Assembly (NCBI RefSeq): GCF_037975245.1
Contig: NC_092571.1
Coordinates: 16,797,917-16,861,916, forward strand
Direction of reading: 5' to 3'
Source: Apostichopus japonicus
Taxonomy: Eukaryota > Echinodermata > Holothuroidea > Aspidochirotida > Stichopodidae
DNA length: 64,000 bases
This document shows, one piece after another, positions 39,045 through 51,094 of this stretch. Below the pieces are notes generated by a model, which was given only the letters and a program-made list of their open reading frames with translations, was not told the DNA's origin and searched no databases. The position numbers were made by a program, and so were the translations under genes. The first letter of the stretch is position 1, and each line of letters starts with the position of its first letter.

Positions 39045-42000
39045 CTAGTTGCTCTTTTCGTAATACATAAATTCCTGTTTATGATGAAAACGTTAGAATT
39101 ATTATTTCACTGTGAATGTGGTGATCTCAATGCATTTCGTCGGCGCGCTTTCTGTTATAACTCACTGTACACGCGCAAACATGAGTAACAGCAAACGTAG
39201 GTTATTTACAAGAACACACTAACTGTACAGGACAAGCCATGCTATGCTCTAAAGATATATCTCACTGAACAGTGATGCGATATAACCCCTCCAACCCCCC
39301 CCCCCCACACACACACACCATGCTACCACAACACTTAAGACATGTATCCCAAGCAAAGAGGAGGGGAACAGACCTGTGTTGGGAGGGATAAAGTATTATG
39401 CCGTTTCAGCTCCATCTACCTATCTCGTCCAAGGGCGTAGGAACCGGGGGGCTGGGGGGGGGCGCCAGCCCCCCCAGTGAAAAATGTGGAGGGGCGGAAG
39501 TATCATTCCGCCCCCCCGGTTCGCAAGTCAGAAAACCCCTTTTTCATTTCCAAATGAGAAAAAAATCTCATTTGGAGCACCAAATTGCATCTAAGACCAG
39601 GTGAAAATACAAAATTAAGTTTACAAAATGGAGTGGGTGTTGAAGTGTGCTATATTGCACCAAATTGCATCTGAGGCCACCTGGAAATGCAAAAAAAATC
39701 CAAAGGGGAGGGGGCACCCCCTCCCCTTAGACCCCTCCCCCAGGCCGGCCATCAGTCTTCAGCCCCCCCCCCCCACTCAAAAGTACCTTCCTACGCCACT
39801 GATCTCGTCGGTAAATTTATAAGACATTCAATTACTAAATTCCACCCCATATCCCCTCCTCTACCTCCTCCCCGTCTTCATTGAGCGAAATTAATTCTAA
39901 ACAACCGGTAAATGTTGTGTTCATGTAAAAGCAATATTCGTGTTGAGTAAACTTGAAAGTAAAATATTCCTTCCTCGTCTCGTCCCATCCCATCCAACCC
40001 CCACCTCCCACCACCTCCCCACCCCTTTCTTATCCAAACTTAACATGTCATACAATCATCAAATAATGTTATTAATATACCATGACTAGATTATTACTCA
40101 CGATTAGGAACATCGCCCCGAGGATAGTCGCCTTTTGCTTAACATCCAAGTCTTTCGGGACTGCGGAGAAGAGTTTATTCGAGAGAAAAAAGCGGAATAT
40201 GAAACGTGAAATGTGTGGAGGACACGACTATTACAATAAATCTTGATATTTATTTGCACAACTAAGAAAAAGTATCAAAATAATAATGTGTCTTTTCATC
40301 TTGTCAAAGGTACCGGGACTTTCTTAGTAGCGGTTTTGATCCTTGAAATTGTTCGCATTATTAAAATTAGACAATTAAGTATATAAGTGGGGAGATAACT
40401 ATACTGTCTCATTTGGAGGAACAAAGCAAGTTAATTAGAAAAGGTGTATATAGGAACTGCATGTGTGATCTCGAAAAGCTCTACAAACACGACCTTTGAC
40501 CTATAGTTTCGATACTTACATGTTAAAGAAAATGTATCTGCATTGGTACACATTTCTTTCACGACACCATTCCATACTTTGGTTACTGCTCCAATTTCCT
40601 CACCATCGTTACTGAAGAACTGAACCAAATAATATATAAATCATTTATCTCCGAAAGCCAAATTCAAATATATAAATTAGAAGAAGAAGATGAAAAAAAG
40701 GACTACTTCGATGGTCTCAGAGTTTGTTCATGTTGGTGGCCTCAGAGTTGGTTACCTGATTCATAACTCAGGGTTCCTGATGAAATTCGACTATTCTTTA
40801 TTTTGGTGTCTCGAGTCTGACACTAATAATGAACACAGACCTTACGAGGAAGAGGGAGGTGGTAAAGGGAAAACAGCCGCCTTGTCTGTACAAGAAAAGC
40901 CTTGTGTGGCCTCAGAGTCGTTGAAGCTGACTCTTTATTTCGGGTGGGGGGAGGGGTCCATTCCCACAAAATTGATCAATTTTGAAAATTCGAGACGTCA
41001 AAATGGTGCATTCTGAGGCATATTTAGACTGTAAATTAGTTCTTTATCATTGCGTCTAAATGCAAGGCTGTGTTAAGACTTTTTTTTTGGCAATTTTTTA
41101 TGACTGGGGATGGAATGGGTGTTGTCGGGTCGCATACCCACACCCCTTGTTCCCGCGCCTGTAAAAGATGTTTGCTTGTTTTACTTCCGGGACTTTTCCT
41201 GAGGGAGAACACGTCCTGGAGGGGTGGACTGATATTGACTCTGTGTTAGAAGTAAACCAAAGCGAGCCTTCTTCTATTCATGTTGTTTTATACCGATACA
41301 CTATAATTGATCTTCAAATGTGGATCCTCCCCTCTCCCCACCCCGATATATGATGATATAGCCCCGAGGAACAAGTGAAGCATCTCGTTATAACCTCTGA
41401 CCTACCCGGAAATGAATATCTCCGGTACATCCACAGCAACACTGGCATGGGACACAGGGTCCCTGTATGGTCAGGACTTCCTCCATATTGTCATCATGCA
41501 CATGGTACTTGGGCTTCCATCCACTACACCTGGAATGTAAAATAAATATGTAAACATAGATTTTAAGTCTGTTATGTGGAAAGAGTTGGGTGGACAGCTG
41601 GTGTCCTGGCCATTATTAACACCTCAAAGCAGGTCGGATGAGATTTCGGCGACCCGAGACCTATGGTCAGTTAGATTGGGATCCAGAAAATGTGTGAATG
41701 GGGGGTGATATGGGACCGGTAACATAATTTCCCCAGAGCTCGACCTGGATTTCCACGCCACTGCCTTCAAGTTTCCGATCATGACCACACGCTTATGTTT
41801 TAGCTTGGAGATCCCGAATCTTTGGCCCGTCACTTAACATGCCAGGAACCGTTTAATTCATGCATCGACTATGAAAAAAATATTGGATGATAGGCTTAGT
41901 TACATACACAGATAAATAGATGATATTAAATATATAAGCTGTATACTGTCGCAAAAGATCAAATTAATCCTTACCCTTGATAAACATATCCAACTGGATT

Positions 42001-45000
42001 TCCAGGGGGTGACTCGATGTTGATGCGAAATGCGCAACAGTTTTGACCGCTAATGCACCAACAACAGCCAGCGCAACATTGGAATGGCCTGCTTATCCGA
42101 ATGACTTCCTAATCTCCCCCAATGAAAAGTTATAATAAAGAGAATGAAATTGAGAAAAGCTTTAAATTCAATGCGGAAAGAAAGATATCGGTCAATTGAA
42201 AAAAGACCATTATCATGCAGTTATTGGCCTGAAATATGCTAGAAATACATATAATAATGGACAACGGTGCTCCAACTTCAACAATCATTTTAATATCAAC
42301 TTCAAAGTATTTTTTCGTCAATGAAACCATTTAATTGTCTAATTTAACACCCCTCGATGTCTGGAAGTAACCTTGAGAATGCAGGACCACCAGGAAAGTA
42401 TATGCTACTTTTAAAACTTCTATGTTTTTTTTTATTTATTGTATAGCATTTTGCCAATATTATACGGAATGACCGTCTGGTATGAAAGTTAGATGTCATA
42501 CAGTTTAGAGTGTATGATGTTAGTAATAATAACAGACGGAAAGAAGTATGCAGTGGCGGATACATGGTTTCTCGAATGGGGGAGGAGAAGAGGGAGGGGT
42601 GGTGGGGGTGTGACGGTGTCTGGTAGACAATTACCGGTATAGACAAGTACTGGTATATACAAGTACTGGTATATACAAGTATCGGTATATAAAAGTACCG
42701 GTTTATACAAGTACCGGTATATACAAGTACCGGTATATATACAAATACCGGTATATACAAGTACCGGTATATATCGAAAAGCTCCCCACAAATATGTACA
42801 TAGGTAAAACATGTACGCTCATGATGCATACTAAAACTAACCTTGTTATGATAAAAAAGAAAACACAAAAATAACACTTGTATATGTTATTAGTTGCTAA
42901 GTTTTAGTGCCAAAACAAAAATCAGAAGAATATGCCACTCGTTGACTGAACACGCCGGATTGTTTACATCCATGCAGCATCTATATATACTGTGTAAATT
43001 ATATCCACTGTACACGTACTATATAGAGAATGACCATAATACTATAACATTTGTCCTATAATACAGCGGTTCTGCGATTCTTATTCTTATGCAAAATTAA
43101 AAGTTTACCCTGCTCATGTTATCCACAATGTGCATCGTAAATGAACGAGCCTGGTTACAGCAGAATCGCATGCAGAAAGCAGACTCTACAGGTGAAACGG
43201 GGGAGAAAAACAAACACGTGCATGGTCGTCATAAAAAAATATTTAGAAGGTATTCTCATAAAATTAATTAATATGTTAATTAATAACGCACAAAAAATTA
43301 CAGACAAGTCGTCTGACTCGAGAAGATCAAAGGTTCATTTTGCTTCAACTGCAAACATTTAAATTGATGGCGCTATTATCCTTCTTTTCTTTTTCCTTTT
43401 AATCTCGGTAAACATTTAGGAAAGTTAATTAGCGCCGCCAATATTAATCACAAAAAACGATGCACCATCCTGCAAATAAAATTTTAATCACGGTTAAGGA
43501 GAAACCATTTTGGATAATTATAAAAATTATGTAGGAATAGAAATGAATCAACTGGAAGATTGATAATAAACAAAACAATGAATTACAGAATATTAATTAC
43601 CTTCATAAGCGAAGTAAACTTGTTGGCCCATACTGTTTGCTATCGTGTACCTATTCTTGCAGTCGATACCGGTTACGGCTGTCAAATATTTCAAGAAAGT
43701 TAAGAGAGATGAATAAAAAAGGAGTATGAAAACGATTTTAAATGTTCCATAAGAAGTATTGAATGACGAGTACAGAGATAGGTGGAGGGGAGGGAGAGAT
43801 TATCGTGTACCTTAGTTTTTCCGACGTTATACCGATAATGGCTGTCAAAAATTTCAAGAAAAATATTAGAGAAAAGAAAAAAACATGAAAATGATTTCCA
43901 ATGCCTCATAAGCAGCGACAAAAAACAGGCAGAGAGATAAAGGGAGGAGGGAGTAGAAAAGGGGTTTTTATAATTGTTAGAACAAAAGTTGACGATATTC
44001 TGAATTCTGACTGTCATTATACCAGTTATACTATTTCAAGGAAAGATGAGAATACCTTCAAATACTAGATACTAAATTCAGAACTGCTATTTTAAGAAAT
44101 TTAAATGCAAGACAGTATAGCCACAACCATAGTCAATAAGAGAACGCTCTAATGATAAAAAAGAAAACCCGATGCATGTAACTACTGATATTAAAGGTAA
44201 TTCAAAGGTCGCACTCATTGTTATACTAACGAATATTCTCTTTATATATACTAATTATTGACCGAGTCACACTCCAACAGTTAATACTAAATTGTTATGA
44301 TAAATAGTGATTAATATACGCAAATGTCAGAAAAGTTATGTACACGTTTGACATTGTGTTTACCCACAAGACTCTTGACTCTGTATAGAAGGTGAATACA
44401 TATATATACATAGAGGATGTTCTAACCCTAATAGGCGATGGATACTGTGCACTGTGACAATACCGTACTGTTACGATGGGCAAAGGGCGCGCCCTATATG
44501 AGCGTCCGCCGTGTAATGGTATCATACCAACATGTGCTGTGTAATCCGCTTGAAAGTTTGTTATCTTTTGTCGGGAAAAATACCTCTATATGGACCTAAT
44601 AATGGTTGTATTATTTTTAGAAGATGCATCATGATGGATTTTGGATGGGGAAAATATCGTTCCAAAATTAATGCAGATATTTTTTTTTTATTATGTTCAA
44701 TCATATAGCTCAAGTAAATGGTGGCGTAATAATATCAGCAATGACCCTTATAATTTATGCTTTGTTTATGATAACACGTTTTGCTGTTACATTGCCTATC
44801 TGTGATAACACGTTTCGCTGTTACATAGCCTATCTGCATACATAGCAAAAGCCATGAAGTAGTTGGTGATCGATACGCGGCCGTCAAAATTCGTGAAATC
44901 TGCTTTGTACTACTTAAAGGCATTGAAGACTCGCCCAAACCTCGTGCCGCGCTCAGAAAAAGTTAACTTTCTGTTGCTTGCAAGTGAAGTTTTCTGCTTG

Positions 45001-45688
45001 TCGCTTCAAAATGCTGACAGTAATGAAACGTGATACCTTGTTATTTTTAGCTGGACCTGAGATGTCCATCGCTGTATCGTTTGTACACTGTGATGTGGGT
45101 ATTGACCGCAGCTGTATGTACTGACTGTACACTATAGTGTCTAATTACCGAAGTTAGCAAGCTGTGTGCGTATTTTCTGGGATCGATGGTGGTGTCTAAC
45201 ACTTCTGTTACACCTCATTCGGAACTAGGTCAGATTACCGGCATTAGACGTTTCATTTTGCGCGAGTCTTCACACCCTTTAAACAGTCTACCATTAAGTC
45301 CATTTGTATAATACGAAAACATGTTATCATACATAAGGAAGCATAATGAAGTGTAAACGGTACCAAATAGCGTGTACCGGTATTTTACGACAAAGTTCTA
45401 CGGATAAAACAAAAGATGGCAAACGTTAATAATCGGGACCGAGCGTCTATTTGACTAGAAACGGTATACCAGGTATATACGCCTTGATTGGCTCAAGGTG
45501 TTATCTTTGGGCTACATGATTGGCTACTAACCTTCGAATAGTTCCACACTCTGTTTCACAATCAGTTGGTCGATGTTAGCTAGGTACTCCAAGCCAGGTG
45601 GACAATCCGCTAACTGCGGTTTCGGCATCCACGTCATACCCATTCCGGCTGGTTGTTCCATAATCGGTGGCTTGGTTTGTGACGCCAT
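39045..45688 (-). CDS. PLSCR: Phospholipid scramblase A, complete, 8 coding exons, 252 aa
   Basis: Exons, in transcript order: 45532-45688, 43601-43678, 43109-43185, 41975-42108, 41406-41529, 40520-40619, 40102-40160, 39045-39074. All junctions are GT-AG and phases close exactly (759 bases with stop). The protein begins [15 protein letters not shown] and reads [67 protein letters not shown] and [20 protein letters not shown], the classic scramblase order. Cysteine clusters resemble palmitoylation sites of the family. The [12 protein letters not shown] segment matches the calcium-binding loop position, and the hydrophobic C-terminal helix is the membrane anchor. The N-terminal proline-rich region is short. 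A CAG acceptor ten bases before the ATG suggests an upstream 5' UTR exon. The family moves phospholipids bidirectionally across a bilayer. Confidence 0.93.
39430..39801. mobile_element. Short hAT-like element (372 bp) in scramblase A last intron
   Basis: It starts CAAGGGCGTAGGAACC and ends CCTTCCTACGCCACTG. Exact flanking octamers ATCTCGTC lie at 39422-39429 and 39802-39809. It is G/C-tract rich with two short direct repeats (CACCAAATTGCATCT) inside. There is no coding potential. Confidence 0.88.
42551..42640. mobile_element. Possible single end of a hAT-like element
   Basis: CAGTGGCGGATACATGG resembles the left ends of the complete elements elsewhere in the window and is followed by the usual G-rich tract. 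I did not find a matching right end or target duplication, so it may be truncated. The minisatellite next to it may have replaced the right part. Confidence 0.4.
42635..42775. repeat. 16-bp minisatellite (TATACAAGTACCGGTA), ~9 copies
   Basis: Near-perfect 16-base units in the scramblase A exon 3-4 intron; one unit has an extra TA. An open frame through it is an artefact of the repeat. Confidence 0.92.
43601..44060 (-). repeat. Tandem duplication carrying scramblase exon 2 relics
   Basis: Real exon 2 is 43601-43678. About 165 bases further right, at 43801-43841, the end of the exon recurs with its TTTGACAG acceptor, reading [14 protein letters not shown] against [13 protein letters not shown]. 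The following intron sequence (TTTCAAGAAA, GAGAGATAAAG-like) is shared as well. A third, weaker copy lies at about 43985-44040. The relics lack a donor in the expected place. Confidence 0.65.
44768..44838. repeat. Two-copy 35-bp tandem repeat
   Basis: GATAACACGTTT(T/C)GCTGTTACAT followed by GCCTATCTG occurs twice in direct succession in the scramblase A first coding intron. Confidence 0.8.
44914..45282. mobile_element. TTAA-flanked MITE (piggyBac-like ends)
   Basis: The segment starts TTAAAGGCATTGAAGACTCG and ends CGAGTCTTCACACCCTTTAA. The inner ends are inverted repeats (TGAAGACTCGC shared) and both outer borders read TTAA, the target duplication typical of piggyBac-type elements. It is 369 bases long, has no coding capacity, and lies within the scramblase A intron 1. 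Confidence 0.75.
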
Positions 45689-45761
45689 TTTCAAATGATC
45701 TGGGTTTTTTTTATTAAATTAAAATACAGACCAAAGCATAATTTTTCCCTTTGAGTTTTAT

Positions 45762-47715
45762 CAGTGGCGGAGAAACAGGGGGGGTTGGGGGGGTTTTAAC
45801 CCCCCCCCACTTTTTGAAGAGGGGGGGTTGGCCCACACAATCAACCCCCCCTAGTTTTTGCCAGTAATGTTCTGTTATAGCCTATGTTATGTGCTCCAAA
45901 TGGCATAATAAATCAAATTATTAAATTTGAAATTGTTAAAGTCATTTCAACCTTTTACCTGGTAGGCTACATCAACAATTAACGACCGAAAACCGAGTTA
46001 GAATTGACCCACACATTATTTCTAGCCCCTTTCCCCCACCTTGCGCATTGGAACTTGTAGCTCATAGCGCTAACTTCACACACAACATACATACACAAAA
46101 TAAAGTTTTGTTGCTGTTGAATAGCTTTGGAACTGTATACACTTGCCAACTTCAACGAGGTGAAGGAAGGAATAGAAAAAGAAGAAAGAGAGAAAAGGAG
46201 AAAAGGATGGAGTAGAAAATACGGCAAGAAAACGGGAAGAGAAAGAGGAACAGTGCCAAATTATTCGAATTTGTAAAGCAAACAGCAGATATCACATCAT
46301 ATCAGTGAGCATGAAAATGGCGTTCCACGATAAACAGCCTCCAAACCATGGGCGCAGATCCTGGTGAGGACAGCGGGACCGTCCCCACCAACTTTTTCAG
46401 TAGTGGGGACATGATATACCGTGTCCCCACCAATTTGTCTTGACCAATAGCTGCATTTCAAGTTCCCCTGTATTAAACTTTGACGCAGTTTTATCCAGCA
46501 TTGTGCAAATGACATGCAGCAGTTCTCATTTTCTTGTATTTTATCCACAGTTGTTAAATATAGGACGGAAATCACATTTGCGGCAGTCTATATTTGTTTT
46601 CTGGGAGAGGACCCCAGACCCATCGTATATACAAAAGTCTACTTGGATTATTTGTCCCCTGATTTTCTTTCTGCAGACGCCCATGTATTTCTCCAAACTA
46701 AATTTCTAAGCAATGAGATCTAAAACTTAAGGAGGTTTAGGAGCATCATTAGGTCTGGGAAGTGTTATTTCCGGCGATCTGGGAGGTATATTTGCCCAAA
46801 AAAATTGTACGCTACGCGCGAACCCATGATCGCGCTCCGCTTATAGATAGTGTCATAGAACAGACACGCGTCCCTACCATTATCCAAGACTGATCTGCGC
46901 CCATGCTCAAAACTGTCGATGTGTGTAGTGTTCAGTTTCGGAAATATCTGGTACATTTTTATTTCCTTCAACGAAAGTTTTTGGTAGCTGTCTGAATTTT
47001 CGAAAATTCCCTAACCAACATTCTCCATCATACTTCATCATACTCGTGCAATTTTGACCCGTCTGTTATGGTTTGAAGGAGGTTTTCCATATCGGTTGTC
47101 CATAGATGATATTTTGTGCAACATTATGGGTATGTTTTGAAGTGAATTTATTCACGAGAATTGTGAATTTTCAAATTCTGAACAGTGGGGCTGACGGATA
47201 TTGTAGGCCGCGATGAAGAATCACCTACAAAAGCAATGATCCACAGGATATGTGATGAAGTCGAACATGATGTGTGACTGGTGACAATCTTCAAAAAGGT
47301 TATAGATGAGAAAAAAGGTATTTGGAAAAAACTTGGTTCTCAGGCAAAAGTGTACATATGGTTGGTCAGTTCCAAGCCCGAGAAGTGCCATTTCCGGTGA
47401 TCTGGGGGTACCAAAACCAGAAATTTGCTTGTACGCTGCGCGCCAACCAATGGTGGCGCTCCGCTTAGATAGTAATACGCGCCCCCCCCCCCCGGGTTAG
47501 AAAATCCTGCATACGCCCTTGGTTAAATGCAGCTTTCAAGGCCTGGGCGGTGCCGTTTACTGCAATCTGGGAGGCAATATTTGCCAAAAAATTCTTGTGC
47601 ACTTCGCGCCAACTTATGGTGGCGCTCCACTTAGATAGTGAGCCAGTAGTTATGACTTTTTATTTCATCAATGGCCTGCAACCCCCCCACTTCTGACAAG
47701 AAATCTCCGCCACTG
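45762..47715. mobile_element. hAT-like non-autonomous element (1,954 bp) just upstream of scramblase A
   Basis: It starts CAGTGGCGGAGAAACAGG and ends AAATCTCCGCCACTG. It is flanked by AGTTTTAT on both sides (45754-45761 and 47716-47723). The left border is only 73 bases upstream of the scramblase A start codon, probably in a 5' UTR intron. It contains another complete hAT-like element (46347-46905), an orphan right end at about 47521, and three copies of the GC-rich box. No transposase frame was recognised. Confidence 0.9.
46347..46905. mobile_element. Nested hAT-like element (559 bp)
   Basis: It starts CATGGGCGCAGATCCTGG and ends TGATCTGCGCCCATG. Flanks CTCCAAAC (left) and CTCAAAAC (right) differ by one base, consistent with an older 8-bp duplication. 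A GC-rich box lies at 46816-46851, 54 bases from the right end. Confidence 0.8.
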
Positions 47716-48112
47716 AGTTTTATCATTCATTCCTCTTTGGTAGTTTTATCAATTATTTTGCACCGTTTTCTCATCGATATTGTGGCGTGGGCAGTGATGG
47801 GAGGGGGGCAGGGAGGGGGTGGGCATGTGGTTAGTCGGGAGTAAAGTGTTCAGTCTGGGGATTTTGTTAGTATTACATTCAGTCTGGGAAGGTTTACGCC
47901 AGCGTCCTTCGGGCCCTAAGACGTCATTCCATCGAGGTTCATACCGTCCTTTCTGAATCAGTGAGGGAGTTTAGAATTTGGCTCTCCACCACGTTTGAAA
48001 TACTGGCCCCCTCACCGCATGAGTAAGGTTAATGTCACGAGAAAGTAAAGTTAGACTTCATTTCTGATGGATCGATGGATACATTAAATGTTTACATTGT
48101 CTTAAAGTTGGT

Positions 48113-48204
48113 AATATATATATATATATATATATATTATTATTATTCCTATATATATATATATATATATTGTATATATTGTATATATATATTATTGTTA
48201 TTCC

Positions 48205-48246
<42 letters not shown>

Positions 48247-48250
48247 TAGA
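48113..48250. repeat. (TA)n microsatellite
   Basis: Three long TA runs separated by short ATTATTATTCC or TTGTATATATT interruptions. Confidence 0.95.
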
Positions 48251-48536
48251 TTGCCGTATCACAAGCCAACCTTTAAACCTGTGCGTTGTTTGCATTGTTC
48301 ACAAGAATGATTGCACTCTTCAGGTTTTGCAGGCTAACAACTTTACGGTTATTGTCGAATATAGGACACTGACACACTGCACAATTTGTATGTTTGTTGC
48401 ATACACCTAAGAAACATCTTCCAGAAGGATTCTTTCATTTTTCACAAGTTTACATTTTAAAATAAAATAAAGCTGTTAGCAAACTGCTTATCCACTAGAG
48501 AGCCTGTGTAAGAGAATGTGTAAAAGTAAGTTGGCC

Positions 48537-48569
48537 TGACGTTTCGATCCTAGCAGGATCTTCTTCAAA
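48537..48569 (-). ncRNA. Hammerhead-ribozyme-like motif (probably degenerate, from a retroelement)
   Basis: On the minus strand the order is TTGAAGA, then a perfect stem-loop GATCCT-GCT-AGGATC, then GAAAC and GTC. This reproduces the CUGANGA / stem II / GAAA / NUH layout of minimal hammerhead motifs known in Penelope-like elements. The first core base is T rather than the catalytically important C, so activity is doubtful. It may simply be a dispersed repeat of this form. Confidence 0.35.
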
Positions 48570-51077
48570 TGTTAAAAGTTTATATATAGAGAGTACAGTA
48601 CAATCCGTGGACCTAAGTATAAGCCTTACGTGAGCGTCAAGTACAAAGGGAGGGGAAATGTCCACGTCCGTTGTCAGTCAGGGGTCGGAGGAATTTTTAA
48701 CGCAGATCCATGGATGTGGGGCCATAAATACAGACTCTCTTTTCAACCTCACACAAAAATATAAAAGAATTTATGACCACAACCTTTCCTTTTAGACCAA
48801 ATTCTTAGAACTAATTTATAATCTAAATAAGGCCTCATAATGCACCATTTGACGTCTTAAATATTTTTCCTGGAGAGGACCCTCCTCACGCCTTCAACGA
48901 CCCAAGGGCGACTCCCCTTACTTTACCCCTTCCATTAAAAAAAAATACTGCATCCGCGCCGCTAGCTCTTCCATAAGGGTTCATGCGGTCCTATCTAAAT
49001 CTGCCGGGGGATATTTAGAATTTGGCTCTCATCTTTGAGACCCTGCCCCCCCCCCTCACTGACCTTCTTCACACTCCTTGTACCATTTTGTTTCTGGATA
49101 CCAGTGTATAAAGCTCATTTAAAGGTTCCATAAGCCGATTAGTTACTTTTTTAAGAAGACTCTTGCAACTTCAAAACGTCTCCGATTTCCCCTTTCCGCA
49201 CTCTCAAATATGTTTAACCAAATTCAACGCTTATGGTTTGATATAGTATAGTGCAATATCAGCTTATAAGAAATATTCGGAAAGCATATATAGACTTACC
49301 TTACAAGATAAATTGTCGCACAGCAAAAAAATACGGCAATCTGCAGGCTGTCTCTGGAAACACAATTTCATGTGATAACTACTATAAATATAGCCCTATA
49401 CGCACTTTCCTCGATAACTTGACGTTCTCTGCAGAATGCATAAACTGTTGTTGTATATAGTCTTGACAAGGGAGAAAGATGTCCAAAGTTCGGATTGTTA
49501 AGTTTGTTGTACTTGCATCGATAAAAAACAAAGCAATGTAAACAATAAACACAGCTCATGCATATAATTAGTGACCAATTATAATTATCAAATTTCGTCA
49601 GTCCAGGATGCTTAAATATAGTACACAATTCTACTGTATTATAAGTTTAGACAGTTCATAATTACGGTAAAACTGCGTTCAAGATGTTTATATTTAATAC
49701 ATACTTCTTGACTTACTTTGTTACTACGAAATGACTGGAAGTAATTATAAATCGCGTTGAAGGCGTTTGGCTATGCAGTGACGTTACCAGAAGAAAGAAA
49801 CGTTTCATGCTTCGAACTGCGCATGTACGTGACGCACTTGCGCATGATCAGACTGAGTGATTGAAAGACAAAGCTTGTGCAGTGTAAGCAGCGACGTAGC
49901 CAGGAATTTGCATGGGGGGAGGGAGGGGTCTAAGAAGAGGGGTGTCCCACTCCATTTGAGAATTTTTTTAACAATTGAATGTCCTTAGATGCGATCTGGT
50001 GCAATGTTTTCCCAGTTTCATCTTTATCATACGATATCTTATTATCAGCAGATTTTGTTTCCGGTTTGAATTTTTCTTTTTCATGTTCTTTTACATATTA
50101 TATCAAAAAGACAAACATAGTGCTCTTTTACCAGTAGGATGATTCTTGTTTATTGCCCAATGTCTGGACTTTAATACATTTGACGAACTTAACTGATGGA
50201 CAATATAAACTTTTATATTTAGTAGTGTAATAATTATTTATAGGAAGCGCGTATCACGTACGATTGCTAGCTTAGCTTCATAACATGCTGTTCGTGCAAC
50301 AACTTAAGACGAATCATAGAAAGGATGAGAACGCACGTTGTCGTCATCATTGTGCATACGGTTCGTGACACTCCATCGAGTGCGGTTAGATAAACTATTT
50401 GTACTTTATTACGCAGTGGCCAACTGTAGGCTTGTAATAGGCTATAGGCTAAATTTAGCTAATTGCATCTGCCAAACTAAGTAGTTGAATCATTAGGCAT
50501 GAATGTCACTACGATTATAATCGAGTTAACGGAGCTGACGAGTATTCAAGATCAAAAGAACACCGACAAAATACCATGCCAAAAAACAATAGTTTTAAAC
50601 ATTTTGTCGACACTGAAAAAAGGGGGGAGCAGTCGCTTTTGATATGTTGAGGTGGAGAGGGGGAGGGAGGGGAGGGGAGGGGAGGGGTTGATGATCTACT
50701 AACGTCGAATAATGATAAGTTTCAAACATATTACCGTTACAGTTGTTGGTTAGCTATTTTATTTTCGAAGTCAAAAGTTAACATTGATAATATGTTTTTA
50801 TCAAGTACTTATGTATATTTTAAATGATAAAGAAGGAAAATGTGGTTATATGATACTTTGTTGATGAATTTAGAACAGATGAATAACTACTTAAACGTCA
50901 GACTTTTCATCATAAATGCGAATAACAGAGTACATTTCATTGAGTTACGTCATAGAAGATGTTTATTAAGATCAGTAACGTTTGTATTGTTAACTACCCG
51001 CCCCCCCCCCTCACTCCACCCACCCCGTAAGTCTTACACATCGATAATCTTACAGAGTGTGATGCAAGGTATGTGTG

Positions 51078-51094
51078 CGTATGTGTGTGTATGC
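51078..51094. repeat. Left copy of 17-bp direct repeat flanking the SET element
   Basis: CGTATGTGTGTGTATGC here is identical to 57862-57878, just outside the other end. It could be a target-site remnant, or chance within GT-rich microsatellites. Confidence 0.45.

Larger units (their letters stand above)
47724..51077. other. Intergenic region with simple repeats and repeat fragments
   Basis: It contains (TA)n microsatellites at 48113-48250, a hammerhead-like motif near 48537-48568, an orphan G-tract repeat end at about 49890-49935 (GCGACGTAGCCAGGAATTTG, like one end of a MITE) and a (GGGGA)n tract at 50655-50692 able to form a G-quadruplex. The putative 5' end of scramblase A (non-coding first exon) may also lie here. 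No coding gene was recognised. Confidence 0.5.

Noticed and set aside
42344-42877. 177-residue minus-strand frame with [11 protein letters not shown]-like repeats
   Set aside because: It arises from the 16-bp minisatellite, whose units shift through all frames.
48075-48410. 111-residue frame rich in Ile-Tyr
   Set aside because: Translation of the (TA)n microsatellite.
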